From Syngnathus acus (taxonomy: Eukaryota; Chordata; Actinopteri; Syngnathiformes; Syngnathidae): a stretch of DNA of 64,000 nt. The stretch covers positions 12,978,501-13,042,500 of the forward strand of contig NC_051101.1 of NCBI RefSeq assembly GCF_901709675.1, given 5' to 3'. A program made the translations under genes and the position numbers. Shown here piece by piece: positions 53,801-64,000 of this stretch; the stretch's first letter is position 1, and each line of letters starts with the position of its first letter. The notes below the pieces were generated by a model. That model was not told the DNA's origin. It worked only from the letters and a program-made list of their open reading frames with translations, and ran no database searches.

Positions 53801-53854
53801 CTGGTGCTTCTCCTGGGCCATGTGGCGGGAGTACGCAGGGGTGTGCAACGCCAT
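47479..53854 (-). CDS. nes: Nestin-like type VI intermediate filament protein
   Basis: Cytoskeletal protein of neural and muscle progenitors that co-assembles with vimentin-type filaments. Minus-strand exons: 53854-53054, 52671-52547, 51489-51413 and 50852-47479, with junction phases 0, 2 and 1, giving 1458 residues. The head is only about 14 residues. The rod (about 15-318) starts EKHQMLDLNRRLQTYLGRVK and ends SLGLEVVTYRALLDSESLR. An acidic tail of about 1130 residues follows in one exon. A very short head, a huge acidic tail, three introns and a C-terminus ending SWSSGDE (human ends SWSSGED) identify nestin rather than synemin or neurofilament. Residues about 785-1257 form a repeat array. 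It lies next to mef2d, as both do on human 1q22-q23. Confidence 0.95.
48085..49503 (-). repeat. nes: Coding repeat array in the nestin tail
   Basis: About ten tandem units of 34-53 residues, with a core VQDxxLxxEE, then SCxxPDVQxExNLDL, then QPQLDSxDDxxEE. Neighbouring units near the C-terminal end are the most alike (for example IDPDLQDEDDLDL and IDPDLQDEDNLLF), which suggests recent unequal crossing-over. The period differs from the 11-residue repeats of mammalian nestin. Confidence 0.85.
51413..51489 (-). CDS. nes: nes exon 3: end of rod into tail
   Basis: 77 nt completing TYR and encoding ALLDSESLRRDDMSRLKESR to NITLK. Acceptor TTTGCAG, donor AAAG/GTAAAA. A small exon at this position is shared by nestin genes. 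Confidence 0.92.
51619..51641. repeat. CA microsatellite in nes intron 3
   Basis: A short CA run in intronic DNA, with no feature of its own. Confidence 0.85.
52290..52490. mobile_element. Truncated Tc1-like transposon relic in nes intron 2
   Basis: The phrases AAAAAGTCTACACACCCCTG, AAAAGTGCGCACACCCTCTT and GGCTGTGTTCAGAATGAACC, then AGTCAGCACACACC, occur in this order in a common teleost Tc1-family end as I remember it. No transposase is left. It ends about 55 bp from nes exon 2. Confidence 0.55.
52547..52671 (-). CDS. nes: nes exon 2: rod terminus
   Basis: 125 nt encoding EHLEGLEKEKQHVGQQLHHL to SLGLEVVTY, the conserved intermediate-filament helix termination motif. Acceptor GCGTACAG, donor GTAGAA. 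Confidence 0.93.
53054..53854 (-). CDS. nes: nes exon 1: head and coil 1 to coil 2 of the rod
   Basis: 267 residues from MALHTPAYSRHMAQEKHQ to RRHINTLQ, ending in phase 0 at CAG/GTGAAG. Almost all of it is heptad coiled coil, rich in E, R, Q and L. The start is the only ATG before the conserved LNRRLQTYLGRV segment. The open frame continues past the donor into the intron, which should not be read as protein. Confidence 0.95.
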
Positions 53855-54966
53855 TGTGGGACGGATGCAAGAAGTGGAAGCTCAGGGTGAACCTGACAAG
53901 TGAGGCTGCTGTGAGGCCGTGGGAGCTATTGAAGGAAGAGGAGGGTTGTGTGTGGAGGGAGGAGACAAGAGGATAAAAGGGAGGAGTGGACAGAGGGGCT
54001 ATGGTTAGTGGGGGGGGGGGAGACGGTGAAGTCATCTCTCATGTTAACTCTTTCACTGCTGTGATCCAGAATAGCTTCTTATGCTCCTCATGAGGCCTGC
54101 AGAGCAATTCCAGACCCTCCACTTGAACTTCTTGGAATGTCCTCTCACTTGCACTCAAACTCTTTAGTCCCTTCCTGTCCTGTCTTACTTGAAACAGGAC
54201 ATTCAAATTAATGAGCCACATGCTGCTAGGTACCTGATGATTATGGAAGCTACCCATGCACAGAAATTCGATTTTGTAGTCATTGTGAGCTGACACAAGC
54301 CAGAGAACAAAGTCACTTTCTTGGAGAAGGAAAATTTGACTGCTCAAAACCGGCAACTGAGCGAGCAGATGGTGGCGCTGGAGAGCAAGATGAAGAACAT
54401 TTCCTCTCTCTTTCTCTAAATTCACCTATCTGTACATGTCATATCCATTGTCATATACAATGCACGCACGCCCTCTAGTGGCACAGAATGCCTCATGTGG
54501 GTTTCCCTGCCGTTCCCATTGCGCATGCGCGAACTACCTTCCCGGAAACGTGCTTGAAATCTTAAACGTAATTGTAAAGCAATGACGACAAGAGAGGACA
54601 TTCATCAACACCATGATGTCACCGTCTTCTGGCCGCCTCCATGAAGGTTGCTGAGATTTCAAGTTTGCATTTTTCTATTCTAACCTGAGGTTCCTGAACG
54701 TCACATGTAGTTTCGACCAACCTTGTTTCATCTGCGCATGCGCGAGAAAGCGGTCCAGGAAGCTTCGTGTTTGTTTTGACCCGCTAAACATCTGTCCATT
54801 TCGGTCAGGGAAGATTGACTTCACCCGGGCGTCCCCGGCCATAAAATTCGTGACAATAGTTTGACTTTCACATCATTATGTCGCTGTATTGTGTCCGCCT
54901 CCGTGGATTTACCTGCTGGCCACGTGAAAGCAATTAATTTTCTCGTCATCTCAAATCGTGTTGAGA
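53855..54966. promoter_or_regulatory. Shared upstream region of divergent nes and capn7
   Basis: About 1.1 kb separates the two start codons. The capn7 side has two NRF1-type palindromes (GCGCATGCGC at 54521-54530 and TGCGCATGCGC at 54733-54743) and no TATA box, as expected for a housekeeping gene. The nes side is purine/pyrimidine-skewed (GGAGGGAGGAGAC) with a G-run at about 54010. An orphan coiled-coil reading frame (54294-54420) lies between. Confidence 0.6.
54294..54420 (+). other. Orphan leucine-zipper-like reading frame
   Basis: The frame after an upstream stop (TGA at 54291) reads NKVTFLEKENLTAQNRQL, then SEQMVALESKMKNISSLFL and a TAA. Leu, Leu, Leu and Ile fall at exact seven-residue spacing, with Asn at an a position as in bZIP zippers. 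There is no basic region in frame and no clear start or donor. It could be a last exon, a gene relic or chance. I do not assign a family. Confidence 0.3.
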
Positions 54967-56122
54967 ATGGACAGCATAGCGTTGGAAGTCGACGCGATCA
55001 AATTCGCCAAGACGGCCGTCACCTACGACCAAAATGGCAAATACGACGAGGCTGCGTTTTACTATAAGGTGGGTCCATACAGCGGATGTCAGCTGGCTTC
55101 CTCGTCTGAAATAGGAGTGTGACTGTCAGTGTACGTGGACGACTCAAACGTAACTTGTTCGCTTCAGGAAGCCGCCCAGGCACTCATCTACGCCGGCATG
55201 GCGGGCTCCAAGCTGGACGGGATCCAAGACAAAGTCAACGAGTACCTGGATCGAGTGCAAACCCTCCACAATGCGTGTAAGTCCATTATATATACACTAC
55301 CGTTCAAAAGTTTGGGGTCACAAAATTGTTTGGGTGACCCCAAACTTTTGAACGGTAGTGTAAATATTATTATAATAAAATATTATGAATTAAATATTGT
55401 AAATTATATCTTATATTTGTATAAGATTATATATAATCTATGAATATAAGTATACATATATATTATAAGATTTTTTACACAGAAGATTATATATATAATC
55501 TATAAATAATTATCTAAATAAATATATACACTACCGTTCAAAAGTTTGGGGTCACCCAAACAATTTTGTGACCCCAAACTTTTGAACGGTAGTGTATATA
55601 TATTTTTTTATCTCCCAATGATGCAGGATGTATGTGTAGGAATGTTAGTGGCATGCGTCAGACAAGGGAGTGTTTGCTCAGTCAGGATGACTGACTTGGT
55701 TTTTCCGTGACTGCTATGTATTTATTTGTGTGTCGTGGAAACTGGGTGGATTGCATATTTTTATTGCAGCTGTCAAACGTTCCTGCTAAATCGTTACCAT
55801 GTGGCTTTAACGCTTTGTTTATCACTCCGAAAGCCATTTGAGAAAATCCAAAAATTGCTTTTAGATACAAATGAATGATGGTCTGTAATAATAAGGTTTG
55901 TTATTCTAAAAGAGTGCAACGTTGTCATTTTCCCCATCCGAAAATGTCCGCCTAGTGAGCGCAGTGGATGCGCAGAAGAGCGACCCGCTCAAGTCTCGTC
56001 ACCAAGTGGACCTGGAGCGCGCCCACTTCCTGGTCACGCAGGCTTTTGAGGAGGACGACAAGGGGAATGACGACGAAGCCGTGGAGCTCTACACTCAGGC
56101 CGTAGAGCTCTGCATCAAGACG
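54967..56122 (+). CDS. capn7: capn7 exons 1-3: tandem MIT domains
   Basis: Residues 1-126. Helical repeats contain [20 protein letters not shown] and [20 protein letters not shown], the two MIT modules that bind ESCRT-III tails such as CHMP1B and IST1. The start ATG follows TTGAGA and matches the family start MDxxALExDA. Intron 2 carries the 304-bp MITE copy. Confidence 0.94.
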
Positions 56123-59100
56123 GTCAGGAATGCTCATCTTCTCTCACTCTTTGTGGTCTCCTCCGGTTGTTCCTCACGATCTTCTCCACGCGACTCTTTA
56201 TGTTCTTACAGTCCAACGAGACGTCTGACCAGGCTATGCAGACCAAGCTGAAGCAGTTGGCCCATCAGGCTTTGGATAGGTTGGTTTCAAAATCATCACG
56301 TGACATCATGGCGTTGATGTTAAAGTTCTCGTGGTGTCCCTCAGGGCAGAAGGTCTTAAGCAATCACAGTCCAAGTCCGGTCCGTCGCAGACTCAGGACA
56401 GGGCGGGACCGTCGGGAGTGAAACCCAGCTCGTCGGGACCCGTCCGGCAGTTTTTCCCGCTGGGTCCTGACTTTAGCCTCAACGACCGCCCGCAACCTCA
56501 GCCCATGAGAGCGGTCCAGTCCAGTGAACCGCAAGGTCAGCGATACTCGTCCGATGAGATCGAGGTCCTCAGGTGAGTCGCTCTTGTGTTCTTCGAGTCA
56601 CTTTACCTTCTCATCGACCTTCATGCTCCATGTTTTTCAACATTTGCCACATCCCGCCGCCTTTGCAGGAGCACGTCGACAATCAACGGCATCGCCTACG
56701 TTCCCTTCATGAGCGTGGACCTCAAGGAACGCTTCGCCTTTCCCGTGCCTTTCTCGTGAGTCGTCGTCTTCAACAAGCTGTAGCCAGCGTCCGTTAGATC
56801 TTCTTGATCTTTCCCACCAGGGACAAATCAGGCACCCTGGCTCTGTCACCCAAGCAGAAAGTCATCTTCTCCCGCTGGGTCCGACCCGACGAGATCTGCA
56901 CCAATCCCACCATGATTATGTCAGTGTCCAGCTTCAGCATCAAGCAGGTCTGCAACGAGGGGGAGCCCTTCTCTCGTTGTTCCTCACTCAACTTTTCTTA
57001 ACACTTTGTGGCGCAGACGGTGGTGTCCGACTGCTCCTTCGTGGCCTCGCTCGCCATCAGCGCCGCTTACGAGAGACGCTACAACAAGAAGCTCATCACC
57101 AGGTAGGATGAACGTTTCAAGATCCCATCAGTGCCATCCTGACACGTCACGTCGATATGTTCCAGCATCATCTATCCTCAGAACCGACGAGGAGAACCCG
57201 AGTACAACCCGTGTGGGAAGTACATGGTCAAGCTGCACATCAATGGCGTTCCCCGGAAGGTAATGACATCATCACGCAGGCAGAAGATGAAGGCAGAAAC
57301 TCACGTCTCCTCACTCAGGTGATCATCGACGACTTCCTGCCGGTGGATCGCGGCGGCGAGCTGCTGTGCTCGTACTCCAGCAACAAGAACGAGCTGTGGG
57401 TGTCGCTGATCGAGAAGGCCTACATGAAGGTGATGGGCGGCTACGACTTCCCCGGATCCAACTCGGTAGGCGGCGTCGCGTTTTCTACATCTGCGGTCTT
57501 CTTCTTTGTGTATTTACCACGTTCTCTGTCATTGCCACAGAACATCGATCTTCACGCGCTCACCGGCTGGATCCCTGAACGCATCGCCATGCACTCGGAC
57601 AATCAGTCGTTCAGCAAGGATGACACTTTCCGCATGCTCTTCCAAAGGTGACTTGAAATCTTTAAGCGCTGTGAAATGTTGTCAACAACATTCTTTTATG
57701 GGTATGGGTGGAGAAAAGTCTGATTTTATCATCACACTGGAGAGAAAAAACAAATACTAACTTTGACCAGCAGATAGCAGCATTGAGTCACTTTTGGATG
57801 AGATGATTCAAAAATGTTGTGGTATCAACTTTTTTGTCTTTGCAGATTCCACAGGGGCGACGTCCTCATCACCACGGCAACGGGAGTGATGACGGAAGAA
57901 GAAGGAGAGCAATGGGGCTTGGTGCCAACTCACGCCTATGCAGTCCTCGACATCAGGGAATACAAGGTCAGCCTCCGCTAAGCAGCACCGGCACCCCGAG
58001 TCCTCCTCCTGACCCGCCCGCCTCTCGTAGAACATGCGCTTCCTCCAGCTGAAGAACCCGTGGAGCCACTTGCGATGGAAGGGGCGCTACAGCGAACGCG
58101 ACGATAAGAACTGGACTCCCGAGCTCCTCAAATACCTCAACTTTGACCCCAAGACGGCGCAGAAGTTTGATAATGGTACTGGAGATCACATTTTGCTCAT
58201 GGACAGCATTGGATGTTTTTTTTTTTTTTTTTCTTTCAGGTGTGTTTTGGATCTCCTGGGAGGACTTGTGTCAGTACTATGATGTCATCTACCTGAGCTG
58301 GAACCCCGCCCTCTTCAAAGAATCCACCTGCATCCACAGGTTTGCCTCCAAACTCAAAAGTTCCTCTCGGAGCAAATTAGCCTGAAGCGTGTTTTGTGCG
58401 TTTCGTGTGCCATGCAGCAGTTGGGATGGAAAGCAAGGCCCGGTCAAGGACGTCTACAGTTTAGCCAACAACCCGCAGTACAAGCTGGAGGTGCAGAGTC
58501 CAACAGGGGGCGCTGCTGTGTGGGTGCTGCTTTCCAGACACATCACTGACAAGGTAGGACAAAGAAAGGACCAAATAAACTTCTCAAACATGAGGACCAG
58601 AATCATGCTTCGTGTTTTTTTTTTTTATTGTGATACAGGAGGACTTTGCGCAGAACCGAGAGTTCATTACGCTTGTTGTTTACAAGACGGATGGCAAGAA
58701 GGTTTACTATCCAGGTCTGACATTTGCACCCTCTGGAAGTTCGGACAACCAAAAAAATCAACAGGCAAAATATGAGCAATATTGAACAAAATTGGGAGAA
58801 AAAAAAATACATCATGGTATCATCCATAGGAACCAAAATAGTTTTCCGTTACCTGTCAAGGGTCAATACTAACCACCGATTGTTGTTGTGCAGCCGAGCC
58901 GCCTCCCTACATCGACGGCATTCGCATCAACAGCCCGCACTACCTGACCAAGATCCGACTGACCGGCGCCGGCTCGCACACCTTCACCTTGGTGGTGTCG
59001 CAGTACGAGAAGCAGAACACCATCAACTACACGCTCAGGGTAGGACACAAAGACGGGTTGTTGCGACAGACAACAGCTAGATGTTTTTTTTTTTTTTTGC

Positions 59101-62100
59101 ATCGCTGTTTAGTTCAAGTTTGAACTTCAACTTGGGAGAATCTTGCGTAGAGAAGTGGAGGGAATCACCGGAGAGATTCGTGGTAGCGTCGTTTTAGCAT
59201 CGCCTTTGTTTCTTTCCTCGTAACAAAACGTCCGCAAAGTGAGAGGCGTGAATTATATTTGATCTTTCAAAGCAGATTTGAAAACACACATTCTCCTCAT
59301 CCAATGATATTTGTTCTGCTCCAGAAGTTTTCTTTGCTCTTCTTGTTTTTGTGCTTGATTTCAAAAGTTTGCTTTGTGTGTCACATACATAACCAAGATA
59401 ACCTTTTTTTTTTTTTTTAGTTTCACAAACATGAATTAAGGCTGCTTTTTTATATATAAGAGCACCAACAATGCCATAAAGTATTGTGATAATAGTGAGC
59501 AGAATGATCACTTTTATCATATTACAGAATATATGGTCATTTTTTGTAAAAAAAAAAAAAAAAAGATTCTAAATGCCATGAGCAGGAATCGATTCCACAC
59601 AGATTACTTGAAAGCCAGAATATTTCTTTCCTTTTGCAAAAAGCCTTACCGTACAGGAAACGCAAAGACATGTAAGCGACCAATTATGCTTTTTTTCACA
59701 GCTTATTATACTGCTGCGCTAATGGCACGTTTGTTACTGGACGACCAGGGATGGAGCTAGGGCGCTGCCACAAAGCGAGCGGCTTCCCCTGCCGAAGTGG
59801 AGCCCAGAGTGTAGGAAAGAAAATTTCCCCTACTTCGTACCGTATAAGAAAAAAAGTCATAGTATAGACTCAACTGTGCAGTCAGCAAAGGGGTGCTTTC
59901 ATATGCTACAATGCTACGCTAGTTGCTAATTTGAAATTCAATTTTTTTTTTCTTTTGTTCTGTAGGTTTACTCTGGCTGCAAATTCAACTTCTCCAAGAT
60001 CCCAAATCCCTTCACGCATACCAAACGGGTAGGCTAATGCAAACATGAACACAGCAAATATAATTTGGTGTGTGTTTTGGTCATTTTGCACACTTTGTGT
60101 TGACTATTTCTCTGGTGTTCAGATTAACGGCCAGTGGAAGGGCGCAAGTGCCGGCGGCTGCGGCAACTACAAGGACTCGTACAAGAACAATCCCGTCTAC
60201 CAGCTGCAGCTGGATCGGGCCGGTCCGCTGCTCATAGAACTGCGAGGTTCCAGGTTAGTGTCTTTTTTTTTTTCTCATAGCATTTCATAAATCATGAAAT
60301 GAGTCAAAGTCATTGACATTGCTGGGCAATGCACTTCTACTTCAGGCCTGTAGGTGGCTCTCTTCACAATATTGCCACATATGAAAAGTTTTTTTTGGTG
60401 TTTTTTTTTTAACCTACTCATTTGGTCACTTTTTTTTACCTCCTCATTTGTTAACTTTTTTTTTTTTTACTCATTTGGTCAGTTGTTGCCACCCTAAAAA
60501 AAAAAACATTTAAACATGTTGACCCATTTTGATGTGGCTTTCGCGCATCCTGTGAACTCAGTAACCCGTGACAGGAGCAAGTGCAAAAAGTTGCTTAGTC
60601 ATCTTAGCTTTTTTTCTTCTGGTTAAACACTCAACATCCAACACAATTTCTGTGTGTGCGTGTTCAATCCATTTTCACACTGCCCTCATGCACATTTACG
60701 TAAGCCATCTTGTGGCTTTGTTTTTGTTTTCTTTCCCGCACTGGCATTTTCTACTGTCGCCAGCAGAAAATCGAAATGTGCTGCACACTCAATCTCAATT
60801 TATGCGGAACAATAGCAACAGCAATAATGCCGACTCCCCGTCCCTAGTATTGATTTATTTATGATACGTGACACTCCATTCATGCATTATTTTGATCATC
60901 CCTTTTGCCCCAATTAACCTTCAAGTGTTGCCGCTGACCGCATTAAAGGTTTGCAGTCAGTTGAGTTATTGCCTGAGTTAAAGTCAGTTGAGTTATTGCC
61001 ACCAGTTCAAGTTGTGGGGATTTTTGGTCACAGGACAAAGCAAGAAAAATAATAGTACCAGTTTCCTACAGCCGGCAGAGGGCGCTCTCGCTGGCTAAAT
61101 TCAATTGTCCTCCTTCACAATTGTCCTCCTTCACTAGGTCATCTAAAATGGTCGTTTTCTAGTTTTCAAGATGCCAAAAGAGAGAAAGGATATTATATAG
61201 TTAAGGAGCTATATTAGAAAAAACAATAAGAGACAAAAACAATCTTGCGTTGACCCAGTTGCAATGAAATTTGCATGAATTTCAGGCCTCCAATGTTATC
61301 TGTGCAGGGACACATTCAGCATTTGGATAAACCACAAGTGGCCAGATACGGCCTGCCACATCATTTTATGTGGCCCGTGAAGACAAATTGTGCATCAAAT
61401 TCGTGTGTCATTACTAGAGTTGCAAATTGTCTTCACTTTTAATATCTTTTTTTTTTAAATATTTGACCAGTTTTTACTCGTCTGATTTGAAATCGAGTTA
61501 TTTGTCAGTTTGTTTTGTCGCTTTTACTGTATATAATATCAGGTGCTCATACATTTATTTGGGTCGACAGTCATAATGGCCCTCCGAAAGAAGCTATGAC
61601 TACAATGCGGCCTGCGAAAAAAATGACTTTGACACCCTTGGGATAAACAAATTACATAAATGCAGCAGACAACAAAAGAGGCATACAAATCAAGGCTGAA
61701 CGTTTATCTGCCGGAGCGCAGACGTCCTCTACTAATGCGAGTGTGATTTGCATTTGTCCGATTGACTTATTCAACACACCGGCCAAGTGGGAACAAAAGA
61801 TGACAAAGTGATGTAACATCTCCTACTCAGGATATCGCGTGCGTCTTCGCAGCCACAGCAAATTGAAATCGTTCCGATTGACATGTTTTGCGACACGTGC
61901 TGACAGGCAATACAGCGTCGGCTTCGAGATGGTCACCGTGTCGACCACGAGCGATGCCAGCTCCACTTCCACCAGCAAGAGGAGCAGCGGAGATTACAGG
62001 TTCGCCATTTTCAAAGTAGGCTTTGGAGCCAGGCTTCATGTTTTTTTGTCTTCGTCGTGTGTGTTGTCCCGGCAGATGCGGCTTCTGCTACATGGACTGC

Positions 62101-62220
62101 GAGCAGGTCCCGGCGGGCGTGTACAACGTGGTGCCCACCACCTTCCTGCCCAAACAGGAAGGGCCTTTCTTCCTGGACTTTGCCAGCACCGCCCCCCTCA
62201 AAGTGGCTCAGCTACAATGA
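54967..62220 (+). CDS. capn7: Calpain-7 (PalB-like cysteine protease)
   Basis: Cytoplasmic atypical calpain recruited to ESCRT-III through its MIT domains. 21 coding exons: 54967-55068, 55168-55276, 55956-56122, 56212-56279, 56345-56572, 56669-56755, 56821-56947, 57017-57102, 57166-57259, 57319-57465, 57541-57647, 57846-57966, 58031-58175, 58240-58339, 58418-58553, 58639-58714, 58894-59039, 59966-60028, 60123-60253, 61907-61999 and 62076-62220. All phases close, giving 825 residues (human 813). The catalytic residues are Cys302 (SDCSFVASL), His470 (PTHAYAVLD) and Asn490 (LKNPWSH), each 12 residues beyond the human positions. There are no EF hands, as expected for this family. The protein ends PLKVAQLQ. 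Confidence 0.98.
55293..55596. mobile_element. 304-bp MITE with a hairpin at each end, copy 2 (capn7 intron 2)
   Basis: Palindromic termini (about 55293-55362 and 55527-55596) surround an AT-only interior. The element equals the reverse complement of 8258-8561 over its full length, with only a few visible differences. TATA-type flanks fit TA target choice. It begins 16 bp after the capn7 exon-2 donor. Confidence 0.87.
56669..58553 (+). CDS. capn7: capn7 exons 6-15: calpain protease core
   Basis: Residues about 225-608 form the papain-like core (PC1/PC2) with all three catalytic residues intact, plus the start of the C2-like region. Conserved blocks include KWVRP-type [44 protein letters not shown] and [20 protein letters not shown]. 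Introns are mostly 60-200 bp, so this part of the gene is compact. Confidence 0.95.
58639..62220 (+). CDS. capn7: capn7 exons 16-21: C2-like domains
   Basis: Residues about 609-825 contain the two C2-like beta-sandwich domains of PalB-type calpains: [59 protein letters not shown] and the end [11 protein letters not shown]. Introns 17 (0.9 kb) and 19 (1.65 kb) are the largest here and carry repeats. Confidence 0.95.
61330..61640. mobile_element. Interspersed repeat in capn7 intron 19 (possibly hAT-like)
   Basis: GGCCTGCCACATCATTTTAT, GTGGCCCGTGAAGACAAAT and TTTGACACCCTTGG resemble a repeat widespread in fish introns. No protein is encoded. Boundaries and class are tentative. Confidence 0.45.
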
Positions 62221-62815
62221 TTGATCTTCTGTCCAAACCCGCCAATCACAAGTGGACTCACCATGCCAATGACTTTTTTTTTTTTTTATGACAAAATGCT
62301 CACATGTCTTGTAATATGGCTGTCTGTTATTATAATGCATTATGGAGACACTTTAAATGGCCGTGTTCTATACCAGTGATCCCCAACCTTTTTTTTCAGT
62401 GAACGAATCATTTTCTCAGTTCATATGACTTCCACCAGTAGGTGTCGGTAATGCCCATTGAAGCTGGTGCCACCTCGCCGTAAAACAAAACGAAGAAGAA
62501 AATGACGTCACTTCCCGTTCACGAACGAGTCGTGAATTGCATTTGCCGTTCAAGAATCTGTGAGTGAGTGATTCGCATTTCCAGTTCATCGCAAGAACCG
62601 ATCAGTGAGGGAACGAATCGTGAATTTCTCCCGTTCGCGAACGAGTCAATGGGTCAACTACCTTCCTTCTCGTGCATCAGTCAGTGAACGTGTTGCGTCT
62701 CCCTGCTGGCGTGAACTATGTAAGTCAGAATGTCGATTTACGATTTGCCAAGGAAAGAAAGAACCACTCACTGAAACACACTTCTTTTATAATTCTTTTA
62801 ATAAACATTTATGTT
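62221..62815 (+). other. capn7: capn7 3' flank and probable 3'UTR
   Basis: The first AATAAA after the stop is at 62800-62805. The interval includes a repeat-like block with multiple GTTCACGAACGAGT/ACGAATCGTGAAT inverted motifs (about 62395-62660) that looks like an insertion, so the true message end may lie earlier through a non-canonical signal. Confidence 0.4.
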
Positions 62816-63094
62816 GAAACTTGTCTGGTGTTTTATTCCTTGTTTTTATATTCGCCAATTAAAACATGAAAATCAGACATTTGGTTGTCATATGAGTTGG
62901 TGTCCCCCAAAATAACAAATGTCGGCATAACGGATTTTTTTTCCAACCTTTTATTCAAACACAATTACATTCGGTATAATAACACCATCAACTACAATCC
63001 AACAAATACAAAATTAAAACATCAATGTCGCCATAACGTGCGTATGCTGGCATGGCAGCAACGCTGTCTGTCACTCACTCGTGAATCTTCGCGA

Positions 63095-63482
63095 ACGAAC
63101 CTGAAAATGGCGGTGTGCCTAATGGAGTGTCCGAATGACGTCACAGATCAAACAGCCAATCAGAAAGTGGGGGTGAGGGCGGGTGTGGCACTTTTCACTT
63201 TCAGTTAAGCTTTGGCCATGATTTTTCCCTAATGAACTGGCCTGTTATTAGGTACACTTGAAAATGGCGGTGTACCTAATGGAGTGTCTGAGTGACGTCA
63301 CAGATCAAACAGCCAATCAGAAAGTGGGGGTGAGGGCGGGTGTGGCACTTTTCACTTTCAGTTAAGCTTTGGCCATGAATATTCCCTAATGAACTGGCCT
63401 GTTATTAGGTACACTTGAAAGTGGCGGTGTGCCTAATGGAGTGTCCGAGTGATGTCACCGATCAACCAGCCAATCAGAAAGT
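63095..63482. repeat. Tandem array of a 157-bp unit, about 2.4 copies
   Basis: Units start near 63102, 63259 and 63415. Each contains AAATGGCGGTGT(A/G)CCTAATGG, GACGTCACAGATCAAACAGC, CAATCAGAAAGT and GGCCTGTTATTAGGTACACT. The first two are nearly identical. The third runs into the palindromic unit that follows. Confidence 0.88.
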
Positions 63483-63660
63483 TACCCTCGTTAAGCGCAC
63501 CTGCGGGAAAAGTTTTAGCCACGTTCACGTTCTGCAGGAGCTAAAACTTTTCACGCAGGTGCACTTAACGAGGGAATCACACGGACACTCCATTAGGTAC
63601 GCCGCCATCTTCAAGTGTACCTAATAACAGGCCACTTTATTAGGGAAATATCATGGTCAC
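63371..63660. mobile_element. Nested palindromic element, about 290 bp
   Basis: Outer arms of about 100 bp (left from GGCCATGAATATTCCCTAAT, right ending GGGAAATATCATGGTC) are inverted copies carrying GGCCTGTTATTAGGTACACT. Inside is a second hairpin (63483-63574) with 36-bp arms CCCTCGTTAAG...AAAAGTTTTAGC. It is non-coding. Confidence 0.8.
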
Positions 63661-64000
63661 AGGTGTCAAGCTCTAGTCCTCAGGGCCGCATTCCAATATG
63701 TTTTCCAAGTTACCCTCGTTAAGCGCACCTGCGGGAAAAGTTTTAGCCACTTTCACGTTCTGCAGGAGCTAAAACTTTTCCCGCAGGTGCACTTAACGAG
63801 CGAATCACACGGACACTCCATTAGGTACACCGCCATTTTCAAGTGTACCTAATAACAGGTTACTTTATTAGGGAAATATCATGGTCAAAGGTCACAGGTG
63901 TCAAGCTCTAGTCCTCAGGGCCGCATTCCAATATGTTTTCCAAGTTACCCTCGTTAAGCGCACCTGCGTGAAAAGTTTTAGCCACTTTCACGTTCCGCAG
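63481..64000. repeat. Palindromic repeat array running off the window end
   Basis: The hairpin unit beginning GTTACCCTCGTTAAGCGCAC occurs at 63481, 63709 and 63944, a period of 228-235 bp. The third copy is cut by the window edge. Each full unit is followed by CACTCCATTAGGTAC, AAGTGTACCTAATAACAGG and a GTGTCAAGCTCTAGTCCTCA linker. Confidence 0.9.

Noticed and set aside
47479-53854. Synemin, neurofilament or other intermediate filament instead of nestin
   Set aside because: The very short head, intron pattern, single acidic tail exon and SWSSG end fit nestin best.
63095-64000. CRISPR-like array
   Set aside because: The units are 157-235 bp palindromes with no short spacers, in a vertebrate genome. 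They are transposon-derived repeats.

Overview
This is nuclear DNA from a teleost fish, probably a percomorph. The genes are split by many GT-AG introns. The non-coding DNA is full of short microsatellites and of repeat types common in fish: MITE-like inverted-repeat elements, a tRNA-derived SINE and Tc1 relics. The proteins are vertebrate. The sequence alone does not identify the species. No bacterial, viral, CRISPR or operon-type features were seen.

Three protein-coding genes are supported. (1) mef2d, plus strand, coding exons 27228-42675, encodes a MADS-box/MEF2 transcription factor. A CpG-rich candidate promoter and non-coding first exon lie at about 5140-5503, so most of the first 27 kb would be its upstream region and a 21.5-kb first intron. 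(2) nes (nestin-like intermediate filament), minus strand, four exons, 53854-47479, lies tail to tail with mef2d. (3) capn7 (calpain-7), plus strand, 21 coding exons, 54967-62220, is divergent from nes with 1.1 kb between the start codons. All exon junctions keep frame, giving models of 543, 1458 and 825 residues.

Layout: 1-5100 upstream DNA with a MITE and microsatellites; 5140-5503 candidate promoter and exon 1; 5504-26998 intron 1 with most of the mobile elements; 26999-42675 mef2d coding region, including two mutually exclusive 138-nt exons, a tiny acidic exon and a 63-nt cassette; 42676 to about 45560 probable mef2d 3'UTR; 45560-47070 intergenic; 47070-53854 nes; 53855-54966 shared upstream region with NRF1-like sites and an orphan leucine-zipper reading frame; 54967-62220 capn7; 62221-64000 repeats ending in an array of nested palindromes that runs off the window.

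The genes do not form a pathway. mef2d is a muscle/neural transcription regulator, nes a progenitor-cell cytoskeletal protein and capn7 an ESCRT-linked protease. The most notable points are the mef2d alternative exons, separated by a 112-nt intron whose apparent branch point lies too close to the 5' splice site for the exons to be joined; a possible GC-AG donor; the acidic repeat array of nestin; a pair of identical-length double-hairpin elements 47 kb apart; recurring RFX X-box-like palindromes; and the terminal palindrome array. No wholly new biological system was recognised.
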